64,000 nt of DNA from Lucinisca nassula (GCA_963580285.1 OY757026.1:47485431-47549430), one strand, 5' to 3'. Positions 53,373 to 63,500 are shown, numbered from the stretch's first letter. A program made the numbers and translations. Notes: generated from the letters alone by a model not told the origin.

Positions 53373-53487
53373 CGTGAACAAGTCCGTGAAATTAGAGAAA
53401 CGCGCACGCACGCACACACATGAACTTATCCCTAAACGTATCATGTGGAGCTACGCATCACGTGAACAAGTCCGTGAAATTAGAGAA
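53373..53487. repeat. Duplicated HP1b end
   Basis: CGTGAACAAGTCCGTGAAAT and AGAGAAA occur at 53373-53400 and again at 53460-53487, separated by a CACGCACGCACACACA-type run. Confidence 0.75.
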
Positions 53488-53692
53488 AACTAGTGTTAAC
53501 GGGGGTATATATAATTTTTCTTATTTCTGCTCCAAGACCAAGCTTCTGGGTACTCGTTAGAACTGCATCACAACCTATGTTTTTAGTATATATAAGAAAA
53601 ATATCACGGATTTTCATCAGAAAAATGGCCATTTGGGAGATGTGAAAAAAAAAAGCACTATGTCGCACGGGTGTGTTCACGTAATGACACAC
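53456..53692. mobile_element. HP1b MITE, damaged hairpin
   Basis: ATCACGTGAACAAGTCCGTG left end; hairpin reduced to CTGGGTACTCGTTAGAACTG; right end CGCACGGGTGTGTTCACGTA. Confidence 0.8.
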
Positions 53693-53963
53693 CCGTGCGA
53701 CATAGTGAATTTATCACATCTCCAAATGGCTACTTTTTCATGAAAATCCGTAATATCTGTCTTGTTCATACTGCAAACATAGGTTGTGGGTGTTCGTTAG
53801 AACCGCCTCAATGAGGCGGTTCTAACGAGTACCCACAACCTATGTCTAGGAGCAAAAATAAGAAAAATAATGTATACCCCCGTAAACTCCAGTTTTCTCT
53901 ATATAAAGTGAGGTATTGGGGTGGGGGATCTTCATTTCACGGACTTGTTCACGTGATGTTATC
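53684..53963. mobile_element. HP1b MITE, intact hairpin
   Basis: ATGACACACCCGTGCGACAT left end, GGGTGTTCGTTAGAACCGCC hairpin with full partner, CACGGACTTGTTCACGTGAT right end. It lies tail to tail with the preceding copy. Confidence 0.86.
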
Positions 53964-54032
53964 GTATTAGGAAAAGAATATAAGGAACTAAAGAAAGAGT
54001 TCCAATCAACGATGATAAGCGAATTCACTGAA

Positions 54033-54322
54033 GTAACATTACGAAAACACGCCTATACAAATACATTGTAAACTTACCGCTGAAAAACCGAAAATTTTTA
54101 GCTGAAAAATTGTCATATTGTTCTTATTTCTGCTCAAATTATAGATCGTGGGTACTCGTTAGAACCGCCTCATCGAGGCGGTTCTAATGAGTACCCACGA
54201 TCTATATTTTAGAGCAGAAATAAGAAAAATAAGGTATACCCCTGTAAACCCCAGTTTTACAATATAAAAGTGGGGTTCAGGGGGCGGGGGTCAAAATTAG
54301 ATAGGCACGTTTTCGTGATGTA
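54033..54322. mobile_element. HP1a MITE, best complete copy
   Basis: ATTACGAAAACACGCCTATA and, inverted, ATCACGAAAACGTGCCTAT at about 288 bp spacing. The hairpin is GATCGTGGGTACTCGTTAGA with an almost perfect partner, and CTTATTTCTGCTC pairs with GAGCAGAAATAAG. Confidence 0.9.
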
Positions 54323-54461
54323 TGTTTTTTTTTGTTTCTATAATTATTATTATTATTTTTTTTGTTGTTGTTGTTGTTGTTTTTGTAAATCACATCCGCG
54401 TTCTAAAACTGTGCTCTTTCATGTCTCTGGAAATAGCATTGATGTAAATGGAAATTGTTAT
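54323..54461. repeat. T-rich, (TTA)n/(TTG)n simple repeats
   Basis: TTATTATTATTA and TTGTTGTTGTTG runs. Confidence 0.85.
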
Positions 54462-54642
54462 TTTTTCTAGTCCAAGTATAGATTGTTAGTGCTCGTCAGA
54501 CACGCCTCACCGAGGCGTATCTAACGAGTACCCACAATCTTCGTTTCTGAGCAAATATAGGGAAATAATATATACCCCTGTAAACCATTTTTCTCTACAT
54601 AAAGTGGGGCTTAGAAGGGTGTGTTTGATGTAAGTATTATGA
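54462..54642. mobile_element. HP1 variant
   Basis: Arm GTCAGACACGCCTC pairs with GAGGCGTATCTAAC; the right side has TATACCCCTGTAAACCATTT and AAAGTGGGGCTTAG. This is a sequence-diverged stem. Confidence 0.75.
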
Positions 54643-54689
54643 GTCAGTGCGTATGAGGTACATGTATACTATGAAGTCGGTGTCAACCA

Positions 54690-55318
54690 ATCACGAAAAC
54701 ACGCCTATATAATTTTGACCCTCTTGAACCCCACCGTCACAGGGGACCACTGATCATTGTATTTTTTTTTGTCGGGTGTGCCTGTTGCCTCCGGATATCT
54801 GGTGTAAGCATTGTGTATTATCTCAAAATTGATAAACGATTCGAGCAAATTCAAGCGGCTTTTGTCGTTGGCCTATTCCTGTGGAATGGACTGGACAAAG
54901 TCATTTCCGTAGAGACACTCCAATTAGCCTGACCATCTCAGAACAGTGGGTACAAGTCTGAAAGAAATGCGATGCTAAGACCTCCAGTAAACTGCATGTG
55001 TGTTAAGTTTGTGTCATGTATCATTGTTATTTGCATGTATTGTTTTTCTCGTGTTGTTTACCATGTAAACCTGAGATATCAATAATAAAGTAAAAGTAAA
55101 GTATAAAGCAAAACTGGGGTTTACTGGGGTAAATCTTATTTTTCCGCTAAAATATAGATTGTGGGTACTCGTTAGAACCGCCTCGATGAGGCGGTTCTAA
55201 CTTGTACCCACAATCTATGTTTCGAGCAGAAATAGAAAAAAAAACACAATTTTTCATCTAAAATCTTTGTAAATTACAATGTATTAGTACATGCCCGTTT
55301 TCCTAAAGTCATCTTTTT
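54690..55318. mobile_element. HP1a MITE split by a LINE tail
   Basis: Left piece ATCACGAAAACACGCCTATA to GAACCCCACC (54735), right piece AAACTGGGGTTTACTGGGGT (from 55098) with an intact GTGGGTACTCGTTAGAACCG hairpin and a decayed end CATGCCCGTTTTCCTAAAG. Confidence 0.82.
54736..55097 (+). mobile_element. LINE 3' end, 5' truncated
   Basis: The frame FEQIQAAFVVGLFLWNGLDK VISVETLQLA ending in a stop (about 54839-54931) resembles the conserved C-terminus of CR1/Jockey-type LINE polyproteins (the FxxxxxxxWNxLP-like block). It is followed by about 165 bp of 3' UTR and an AATAAAGTAAAAGTAAAG tail. Short 5'-truncated insertions are usual for LINEs. Confidence 0.65.
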
Positions 55319-55319
55319 A

Positions 55320-55705
55320 CAGTCCTACGTCTTTATGTTACACGTTACGTTGACGCAAAGTAGAACACACCATGCATTGTAAATGAAACCGAGACAAGAC
55401 AATTCTTCTAGTTTTGTGGTAAAAATAATTGATGAATAAAGATGAAGAATGAATAATAAACAAACCAAAACACTGCGTATATGTCAAAACGGAACGTTTT
55501 TCTTTATACCTGCCGGGTCGAGTTTTCTTTTCTTTTTTTTTTTGTGATATACACCAATTGTAAAAGAAAGATAAATTCCAGGCAGGGCACACAAGTCTGC
55601 AACAACATTGATTTGGCACTAATGTTTTTTGTCCTCTTTATTGTAGAAAACTCTTATTTGCATCATCTTCTGTCTCATATTAATGACTCTGTTGCATCAC
55701 TGGGC
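55320..55705. other. No feature recognised
   Basis: Short frames without similarity; poly(T) at about 55535. Confidence 0.4.
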
Positions 55706-55945
55706 GATTTGTTTGATTTGAGGTTTAACGTCCCAGTCAACACTGTATATGTCATTTTGGATACGTTGCTTCCAATTTTGTGGGACTTTAACCCGACATT
55801 GAGATGAAATGACGATTCAAGGCCTATAGCCCAATGAAACTAATATGGTTTATAAGCATGGGCGGTCTAACTCCTGCCACTTTGCCTGGGCAGGCTTACA
55901 TGTAAATCCTCTAAACGGTTTACCAGTACTCGTCAGCGGTCAGTT
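55706..55945 (-). mobile_element. SINE S1, head lost at the minisatellite edge
   Basis: Tail complement TTTGTTTGATTTGAGGTTTA, middle CCCAATGAAACTAATATGG, up to GGTTTACCAGTACTCGTCAG. A second CACTTTGACTGGGC fragment follows, then the 90-bp repeats. Confidence 0.8.
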
Positions 55946-55959
55946 TGCACCACTTTGAC

Positions 55960-58855
55960 TGGGCATGCAGGCTTAGAACGTCGCTTGATCTGTGCTGGAC
56001 ACGGAGCGACTATAACTTGCTCCACGCTCTACGGGAGCATTCGCTTGATCTGTGCTTAAAGCGGAGCGACTGCAAGACCTATCCCTACCCTTGCTTCATG
56101 CTGGGCACGTTACTGACGCTACGAGAGCTGTTGCTTGTTCTGTGTCGGAAACACATCAACTAAATGATAAACAGCTGGCCTCGCTACTGGCTAGGCACGT
56201 TGACAATACTGCATCAGTAATCTGCACCGGAAACACAGCAAGTATAGCCTCGATTCACGCTGGGCACGTTGACAGTCCTACCGGAGCGGTCGTTTGTGAT
56301 GTTCCGGAAACACAACAAGTTTAAGACCTACAATTGGCCTCGCTCCACGCTGGACACGTTGACAGTACTACCTGAGCGGTCGCTTGTGCTGTTCCGGAAA
56401 CACAACAAGTATAAGACCGACAGCTGGCCTTGCTCCACGCTGTGCACGTTGACATTACTACCTGAGCGGTCGCTTGTGCTGTTCCGGAAACATAAAACGT
56501 ATAAGACCCACAGCCGGCCTCGCTCCACGCTGGGCACATTGCCAGTACTACCTGAGCGGTCGCTTGTGCTGTTCCGGAAACACAACAAGTATAAGACCTA
56601 CAGTTGGCCTCGCTCCACGCTTGGCACGTTGATACTACTACCTGAGCGGTCGCTTGTGCTGTTCCGGAAACACAACAAGTATAAGACCCACAGCCGGCCT
56701 CGCTCCACGCTGGGCACGTTGACAGGACTACCTGAGCGATCGCTTGTGCTTTTCCGGAAACACAACAAGTATAAGACCAACAGCCGGCCTAGCTCCACGC
56801 TGGGCACGTTGATAGTACTACCTGAGCGATCGCCTGTGCTGTTCCGGAAACACAACAAGAATAAAACCCACAGCCGGCCTCGCTCCACGCTGGGCACGTT
56901 GACAGTACTACCTGAGCGGTCGCTTGTGCTGTTCCAGAAACACAAAAAGTATAAGACCCACATCTGGCCTCGCTCCACGCTGGGCACGTTGGCAGTACTA
57001 CCTGAGCGGTCGCTTGTGCTGTTCCGGAAACACAAAAGCATAAGACCCAGAGCTGGCCTCGCTCCACGCTGGGCACATTGACAGTACTACCAGAGCGGTC
57101 GCTTGTGCTGTTCCTGAAACACAACAAGTATAAGACCCACAGCTGGCCCCGCTCCACGCTGGGCACGTTGACAGTACAACCTGAGCGGTCGCTTGTGCTG
57201 TTCCGGAAACACAACAAGTATAAGACCTACAGCCGGCCTCGCTCCACGCTGGGCACGTTGACAGTACTACCTGAGCGGTCGCTTGTGCTGTTCCGGAAAC
57301 ATGACAAGTGTAAGACCCACAGCTGACCTCGTTCCACGCTGGACACGTTGACAGTACTATCTGAGCGGTCGCTTGTGCTGTTCCGGAAACACAACAAGTA
57401 TAAGACCCACAACTGGCCTCGCTCAATACTGGGTACGTTGACAGTACTACCTGGGCGGTCGCTTATGTTGTTCCTGAAACACAACAAGTATAAGACCCAC
57501 AGCCGGCCTCGCTCCACGCTGGGCACCTTGACAGTACTACCTGAGCGGTCGCGTGTGCTGTTCCGGAAAAACAACAAGTATAAGACCCACAGCTGCCCTC
57601 GCTCCACGCTGGGCACGTTGACAGTACTACCTGAGCGGTCGCTTGTGCTGTTCCGGAAACACAACAAGTATAAGACCCACAGCTGGCCTCGCTCCACGCT
57701 GGGCACGTTGACAGTTCTACCTGAGCGGTCGCTTGTGCTGTTCCGGAAACACAACAAGTATAAGACCCACAGCTGGCCTCGCTCCACGCTGGGCACGTTG
57801 ACAGTACTACCTGAGCGGTCGCTTCTGCTATTCCGGAAATACAACAAGTATAAGACCGGCAGCCAGCCTCGCTCCACACTGGGTACGTTGACAATACTAC
57901 CTGAGCGGTCGCTTGTGCTGTTCCGGAAACACAAAAGCATAATACCCAGAGCTGGCCTCGCTCCACGCTGGGCACATTGACAGTACTACCAGAGCAGTCG
58001 CTTGTGCTGTTCCGGTATCACAACAAGTATAAGACCCACAGCTGGCCTCGCTCCACGCTGGGCGCGTTGACAGTACTACCAGAGCAGTCGCTTGTGCTGT
58101 TCCGGAAACATCACAAGTATAAGATCCACAGCTTGCATCGCTCCACGCTGGGCTCGTTTGCAGTACAACCTGAGCGGGCGCTTGTGCTGTTCCGGAAACA
58201 CATCATGTATAAGACCCACAGCTGGTCTCGCTCCACGCTGGACACGTTGACAGTACTACCTGAGCGGTTGCTTGTGCTATTCCGGAAACACAACAAGTAT
58301 AAGACCCACAGCTGGCCTCGCTCCACGCTGGGCTCGTTGACAGTACTACCTGAGCGGTCGCTTGTGCTTTTCCGGAAACACAACAATTATAAGACCCACA
58401 GCTGGCCTCGCTCCACGCTGGACACGTTGACCGTACTACCTGAGCGGCCGTTTGTGCTATTACGGAAACACCACAGGCATAAGACCCACAGCTGGTCTCG
58501 CTCCACGCTGGGCACGTTGACAGTACTACCTGAGTGGTCGCTTGTGCTGTTCCGGAAACAGAACAAGTATAAGACCCACAGCCGGCCTCGCTCCACGCTG
58601 GGCACGCTGACAGTACTACCTGAGCGGTCGCTTGTGATGTTCCGGAAACACAGCAAGTATAACACCCACAGCCGGCCTCGCTCCACACAGTACTACCTGA
58701 GCGGTCGGGTGTGCTGTGCCGGAAACACAAATTGTATAAGACCTACAGTTGGCCTCGCTCCACGCTGGGCACGTTTACAGTACTACCTGAGCGGTCGCTT
58801 GCGCTATTCCGTAAACACATTAAGTATAAGACCTACAGTTGGCCTCGCTTGTTAC
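55960..58855. repeat. 90-bp minisatellite, about 30 units
   Basis: Unit landmarks: CTCGCTCCACGCTGGGCACG, TTGACAGTACTACCTGAGCG, GTCGCTTGTGCTGTTCCGGA, AACACAACAAGTATAAGACC, CACAGCTGGC. The spacing is 90 bp, so an open frame stays open: one plus frame (repeating RSLVLFRKHNKYKTH) and two minus frames are open for long distances. Units at the left edge (55960-56270) are strongly decayed while middle units are nearly alike. A one-base-short variant (CACAAAAGCATAA) occurs at 57031 and again 899 bp later at 57930, evidence of block copying. The array is more GC- and CpG-rich than its surroundings. Confidence 0.95.
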
Positions 58856-59039
58856 TACGCAAAATGAAGTAATCAAATAACTTTTTTTTCCTTTTGAACT
58901 TTTTGTTTCATTTTGCGTTGGCTAAGTTGTTACAACGCAAAGTGAAGTAATGAAATATATTTTTTTTCATTTTGATTCTTTTTACTCCATTTTGCGTTAA
59001 CATAGTCGATGCGAAATGATATAAAAACGTAGTATTGAA

Positions 59040-59140
59040 AACTCATCTCAACGTCCGGTAAAAGTCCCACAAAATTGGAAGCAACGTCTCCAAAATGACC
59101 TATATAGTGTTAACGGGGATGTTAAACTTCAAACAAACAA
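59040..59140 (+). mobile_element. SINE S1 tail fragment
   Basis: AAAGTCCCACAAAATTGGAA to GTGTTAACGGGGATGTTAAA and (CAAA)n. Confidence 0.82.
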
Positions 59141-59446
59141 AATACAATGCTATGTTATATTATTGGCCTAGTATACTTTACGTTAATTGTTTGTATGTAA
59201 GCCACGTCATGAGAAAATCTGCCTTTATCATATGCAATCAAAGCCTTTGTTTTTGTGACACAGAGAGCACAACACTACCTACTAAATTCAAAATTTGAAG
59301 ACTCTAACCAGACCGACTCATGGACAGGCCCAAACCAATATGCCACATCTTTGCACTACACGATCGTGTAATGACGTAATCCACAGATAACGGAAAACTT
59401 CAGGCATGACACCCAAATACCGTAAAGATATTCAGTTTTTATGCTA
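59141..59446. other. No feature recognised
   Basis: Nothing recognisable. Confidence 0.4.
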
Positions 59447-59737
59447 CTGACATCATTACGCAAACAAGCCTATACAAATACGTTGCCACTTTTATCGCCG
59501 TAAAAATGAAAATTTTAAGAAGAAAAATTGGGATATTTTTCTTATTTCTGCTCAAAATATAGATTGTGGGCACTCGTTAGAACCGCCTCATCGAGGCGGT
59601 TCTAACGAGTACCCACAATCTATATTTTAGAGCAGAAATAGGAAAAATAAGGTATAGGCCCGCAAACCCCAGTTTTTCTATATAAAAAAGTGGGGTTCAA
59701 GGGGGTCAAAATTATATAGGCGTGTTTTCGAGATGTT
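59447..59737. mobile_element. HP1a MITE, complete
   Basis: ATTACGCAAACAAGCCTATA left, TATAGGCGTGTTTTCGAGAT right, hairpin TTGTGGGCACTCGTTAGAAC with a single mismatch. Confidence 0.88.
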
Positions 59738-59922
59738 ATCCAATATTGCTTCCCAAGCCTTCGGGTTCCTTTCGAAGACAGATAGGTTCTTCTAACATTA
59801 CTTCATTTTGCGGTGTTATGAAGCATATTAACGCAAAATGAAATATTTTTTACCACATTTTTACTTCATTTCGCATCGACTATGTTAACGCAAAATGAAG
59901 TAAAAAGAATCAAAATGAAAAA

Positions 59923-59955
<33 letters not shown>

Positions 59956-59984
59956 AATACTTTATTACTTCTTAATGCGATGTA

Positions 59985-60714
59985 ACAATGCACGCCTATT
60001 CAAGTATATTGAAAATTTTACCAACAAAACAAAAAATGAAACTGCTTTGAAGACAAGTTCTGATACTAGTTTTCATATTTCTGCTAAAAACATAGACTGT
60101 GTGAACTCGTTAGAATCACCTCAGCGAGGCGGTTCTGACAACTACCAACAAATTGTTTTAAGGAGAAATAAGCAGAAAATGTATACCCCTGTAAACCCCA
60201 GTTTTACTACATAAAAGATCATTGAGCCCATTCTGGTTACATTGAAGATCGAATATCGCTCAAGCCGGCGCTAGGTGGGGCGTATGCAGCGTTGCAAACT
60301 ACATTGCTGTATATGAAGAGACTCAGTTAAACCGAGTCCCCGATTTTCGTTCTTTTATGTGCTCTTTGTTTCCAAAGGCAACCTTTAAGCTTTTTATTTT
60401 ACCTCACTGCAGCTGGTGTTAAGTGCCGTGTGGCGGCTGTAAAAAGTCTCCCCGTGCTTCATCATAGCGCAGATTATATTTTCTTTTCCTTTGGGATCAT
60501 TGAGCCCATTCTGGTTACATTGAAAATCGAATACCGCTCAAGCCGGCGCTAGGGGGCGTATGCAGCGTTGCAAACTGCATTGTTGTGTTACTTGTGTATG
60601 AAGAGACTCAATAAAACCGAGTCCCCGATTTTCGTTCCTTTATGTGTTCTTTGTTTCCAAAGACAACCTTTTAGCTTTTTATTTTAAGGGGTTCAAAGGT
60701 GTGTTTCGTGATGA
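59985..60714. mobile_element. HP1a MITE split by a P-element dimer
   Basis: Left CACGCCTATTCAAG, hairpin GTGTGAACTCGTTAGAATCA (decayed), right side up to CAGTTTTACTACATAAAAG; resumes at GGGGTTCAAAGGTGTGTTTC (60688). Confidence 0.78.
60218..60687 (+). mobile_element. P element, copy 4: head-to-tail dimer
   Basis: A 5'-truncated unit starts at ATCATTGAGCCCATTCTGG (60218) and the same sequence recurs at 60496, a 278-bp period. The complete second unit opens GTGCCGTGTGGCGGCTG (about 60425). Both units end TTTTAGCTTTTTATTTTA-like. The middle is of the copy-3 type (CAAGCCGGCGCTAGG, AGACTCA(A/G)TAAAACCGAGTC). Truncated dimers are typical of Penelope-like elements (established). Confidence 0.75.
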
Positions 60715-60756
60715 TTTCGATAGCAAATGCATGTGACATAGTGCTATCGTTCTGAG

Positions 60757-60846
60757 CACTGTGTTGCAGTAGGCCTATTAAAGCATCGAACTCGAGATCA
60801 TGATGCCCACTAAAATCAAGTGTTGTTTCCTTGAGCAAGATTGCTT
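60757..60846 (+). mobile_element. SINE S4 fragment
   Basis: GAGCACTGTGTTGCAGTAGG and GTGTTGTTTCCTTGAGCAAG match 36519-36625; the B box is destroyed. Confidence 0.65.
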
Positions 60847-60864
60847 AGTACATGTGGTTTGGTT

Positions 60865-60978
60865 TTACGGCCCTATCAATATAATTTCACTTATTTCGAG
60901 CCGATCGTTAAGCAGAGGTGGGCGAAAACCGGAGTACCGGGAGGAAAAACACCTGACCTTACGTTCAAGAACTTGGCG
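60865..60978. repeat. Unclassified dispersed repeat fragment
   Basis: GGTTTTACGGCCCTATCAAT, TTATTTCGAGCCGATCG and ACACCTGACCTTACGTTC resemble 30105-30175. Confidence 0.5.
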
Positions 60979-61270
60979 CATCACGAAAACACGCCTTTAT
61001 AATTTTGACCCCCTTGAACCCCACTTTTATGTAGTGAAACTGGGGTTTCCGGGGGTATACCTTATTTTTCTTATTTCTGCTCTAAAATATAGATTGTGGG
61101 TACTCGTTAGAATCGCCTCGATGAGGCATCGAGGCGGTTCTAACGAGTGCCCACAATCTATATTTTGAGCAGAAATAAGAAAAAATATCACAATTTTTCA
61201 TCATAAAATTTTCATTTTTTTCGGCGATAAAGGTGGCAATGTATTTGTACAGGCGTGTTTGAGCAATGTC
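60979..61270. mobile_element. HP1a MITE, complete
   Basis: ATCACGAAAACACGCCTTTA left, TGTACAGGCGTGTTTGAGCA right. The hairpin TTGTGGGTACTCGTTAGAAT has a small repeat (GATGAGGCATCGAGG) at its tip. Confidence 0.87.
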
Positions 61271-61590
61271 TCATACATTGCCTGAGCGAGGCGCGAACCA
61301 CAGCCGTGGGAGACCTAATGAAATTGGCAGGCCAAACACTGACCTTACATAAATCTGTGAAGACCTCAGCATGACACATCCGTATGACAGTGCACTCATT
61401 CAAATCTCCAAATCTGATATTTTCTGGTGGGAATTTTTTTTTTCAACTTTTTCATACTTCTGTCCCAAAACATAGATTTAGGTGCTTGGTTCTAACGAGT
61501 ACCTCGATGGCTCGAACAGCGATGGTTCGTTTACCATGGATGGGTCGAACCCGTTCTTGAGTCCGCAGCGAGTTCCTCCAAATACGAAAT
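61271..61590. mobile_element. HP1b fragment with inserted repeat
   Basis: TGACACATCCGTATGACAGT and AACATAGATTTAGGTGC are HP1b pieces. From 61503, CGATGGCTCGAACAGCGATG and GATGGGTCGAACCCG belong to another MITE type (TCGAAC motifs) also seen at 61780-61850 and 24430-24500. Confidence 0.5.
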
Positions 61591-61599
61591 AGGGGTAAT

Positions 61600-62365
61600 T
61601 TAGGAAGATTTTCTTCATTTATCTTGCAAATGTATGCTGTGTGTACTCATTAGAATCGCCTCGATGAGGCGATTCTAATGAGTACATACAACGTACATTT
61701 ATAATACAGAACACCGAAAAGATATCCACAATTATCTCCATTATGCCTCCTGGTATGACACTAATAGTATCCCTCTGTGGCTCGAACTACCGCTGTCTCG
61801 AACAAATTTTCATGGTCCTAAAGTGGTTCGAGCCATCGAAGTTCGACTGTATGCTACTGAGCAGTAATAGGGAAAAATAATGTACATGTATGCCCTTGTG
61901 CACCCCAGTATTTTCCATATAAAGTGGGCTTTACGAGTAAGGCTGCCACGATTAATCGTTTAATCGATTAATCGATCGATAAATTCCACAAAAATGATTA
62001 TCATTTCTGATTTGCTTTTAATCGATTACTTGATAGGTACAATTCACTACCCAAAGTTATGCCTAAAATAGCTGGATGAGTGGCAAACAGTGCAGTCCCT
62101 TATGAGACGCCGCATTATGCGGCGTCTCATCTGGGTCTACACTGTTTGCTCAGGCCTGTCTGTTCAAATATACATATGGTAAAGTGCAACAGATGGTAAG
62201 AGTCATGCTCAGACAGAAAGCCAGACAGGTAAAATAATGACAAAAATCTTAGCGATTACTAATCGATTATCGATCGCAATGACAGAACTGATAATTGATT
62301 ATCTTTTCAGCTCCGATTAGCCAGCCCTATTTACGAGGTGTTCATTACACGAACGTGTTAACGTG
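61600..62365. mobile_element. HP1b MITE with two nested insertions
   Basis: The hairpin 61637-61690 has changed arms TGTACTCATTAGAATCGCCT / GAGGCGATTCTAATGAGTAC. A TCGAAC-type insert lies near 61770-61850, then CCCCAGTATTTTCCATATAA and, after the hAT-like insertion, GTGTTCATTACACGAACGTG. Confidence 0.72.
61938..62329. mobile_element. hAT-like MITE with 8-bp target duplication
   Basis: TTTACGAG flanks it exactly (61930-61937, 62330-62337). Ends TAAGGCTGCCACGATTAATC and, inverted, TAGGGCTGGCTAATCGGAG; many ATCGATTAAT motifs near both ends. An 8-bp duplication is diagnostic of hAT-type insertion. It contains a TTM-type hairpin at 62082-62150 (CAGTGCAGTCCC, GAGACGCCGCA and partners). Confidence 0.88.
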
Positions 62366-62383
62366 GTGTCCGCTCAGCGCTTT

Positions 62384-62612
62384 ACATTACGAAAACACAC
62401 CTATACAAATGCATTGTAAAATTTACCACCGAAAAAACAAACGAAATTTTAAGATGAAAAATTGTGATATTTTATCGAGGCGGTTCTAACGAGTACCCAC
62501 AATCTATATTTTAGAGCGGAAAAAAGAAAAATAAGGTTTACCCCAGTTTTACTATATAAAAGTAGGATTCAAGGGGGTCATAATTATATAGGCATGTTTT
62601 AGTGATGTTTTG
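62384..62612. mobile_element. HP1a MITE lacking one hairpin arm
   Basis: ATTACGAAAACACACCTATA left and ATATAGGCATGTTTTAGTGA right remain. The left stem arm is deleted, leaving only TCGAGGCGGTTCTAACGAG. Confidence 0.83.
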
Positions 62613-62989
62613 CTGGTTTTGCCAAGTCAATGCCTTATTGTCTTTTGTCAAAAAGTGCCTACCATTAATCATAATCATTAGAGAGCTTTACAAATGATAA
62701 ACTGACCAAACAGCCAAGAGACACATTATCTGGGAAACGCTTGTCAGTAATTGTTGTTTGAAGACATTTTGTAGGACACTTTGACTTAGTATTATTACTT
62801 TCGAACAAATACGCCAGCTCAAAAGAAAAGGTTCATTATCGCAAAGACGAGCAGACAAAGGCTTAGATGAGCCTGCGAATATGCCCAGTTTCGCCAGATC
62901 CTTTGCTGCACGTAGACATTTAGAAGAGACATTGATGTGGGCATGCGTCTATACTAATTAGTTGGCTTTTCAAGCGCCTTAAATTTTAT
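62613..62989. other. No feature recognised
   Basis: No gene or repeat recognised. Confidence 0.4.
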
Positions 62990-63001
62990 AGAACATAAAT
63001 C

Positions 63002-63271
63002 GGGGGCCCCCCGCCCATCGGTGCTTGGAGAAATAGATTGGGCTTACTGGTAAGCCGATTAGAGGGTCTAAGCCTGCCAAGGCAAAATGGTGCGAGTCGG
63101 ATCGTGCTTACATATAAATCATTTTGGTGTGTTTGGGCGACAGGGCTTGAGATGTCATTTCAACTCAATGTCGGGTAAAAGTCCCACAAAGTTGGAAGCA
63201 ACGTCTTGAAAATGACATAAAACAATTAAATAGTGCTGACGGGGACGTAAAACCTCCATTCAAGAAAACAA
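63002..63271 (+). mobile_element. SINE S1 with target duplication
   Basis: AGAACATAAATC (62990-63001) and AGAACATAAACC (63272-63283). An internal deletion removes the GATGCTTCCACGC portion. Confidence 0.9.
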
Positions 63272-63414
63272 AGAACATAAACCGGAGGATAACGTTAAGG
63301 CATGCACGAGTCACCTTATGAGATAATTACGAGTCCTAGATTCGTACATGCTATATAAAGTGAGCACCGGGTATTTCTCATGTTACAGTGCACCATCTTT
63401 GCATTCTTTGGACC

Positions 63415-63500
63415 GCATTATGATAACACATCCGTGTGGATTCATCACGTGAACGAGTCCGTGTAATGAACACACATAAACCACACACTATATAGAGAAA
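63415..63500. mobile_element. HP1b termini fused without hairpin
   Basis: CATTATGATAACACATCCGT directly joins ATCACGTGAACGAGTCCGTG, so opposite ends of HP1b are adjacent and the centre is lost. Confidence 0.65.

Larger units (their letters stand above)
58940..59925. mobile_element. Inverted pair with AACGCAAAATGAAGTA ends
   Basis: TTTCATTTTGATTCTTTTTA, CTCCATTTTGCGTTAACATA, GTCGATGCGAAATGA at 58962-59016 face their complement at 59870-59923. Further copies of ACGCAAAATGAAGTAAT lie at 58860-58950 and 59805-59850. The interval holds an S1 tail and an HP1 element. Confidence 0.75.

Noticed and set aside
55960..56300. Derivation of the 90-bp unit from the S1 SINE (CAGTACT...GCGGTC similarity)
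   Set aside because: The match covers about 30 bp with many differences and could be chance next to a truncated S1 copy; alignment statistics would be needed.
56269..58867. Open frames of 200-296 codons on both strands as repeat-protein genes
   Set aside because: The 90-bp period keeps any open 30-codon unit open indefinitely, and competing frames are open on both strands. No start context, domain or splice signal supports coding.
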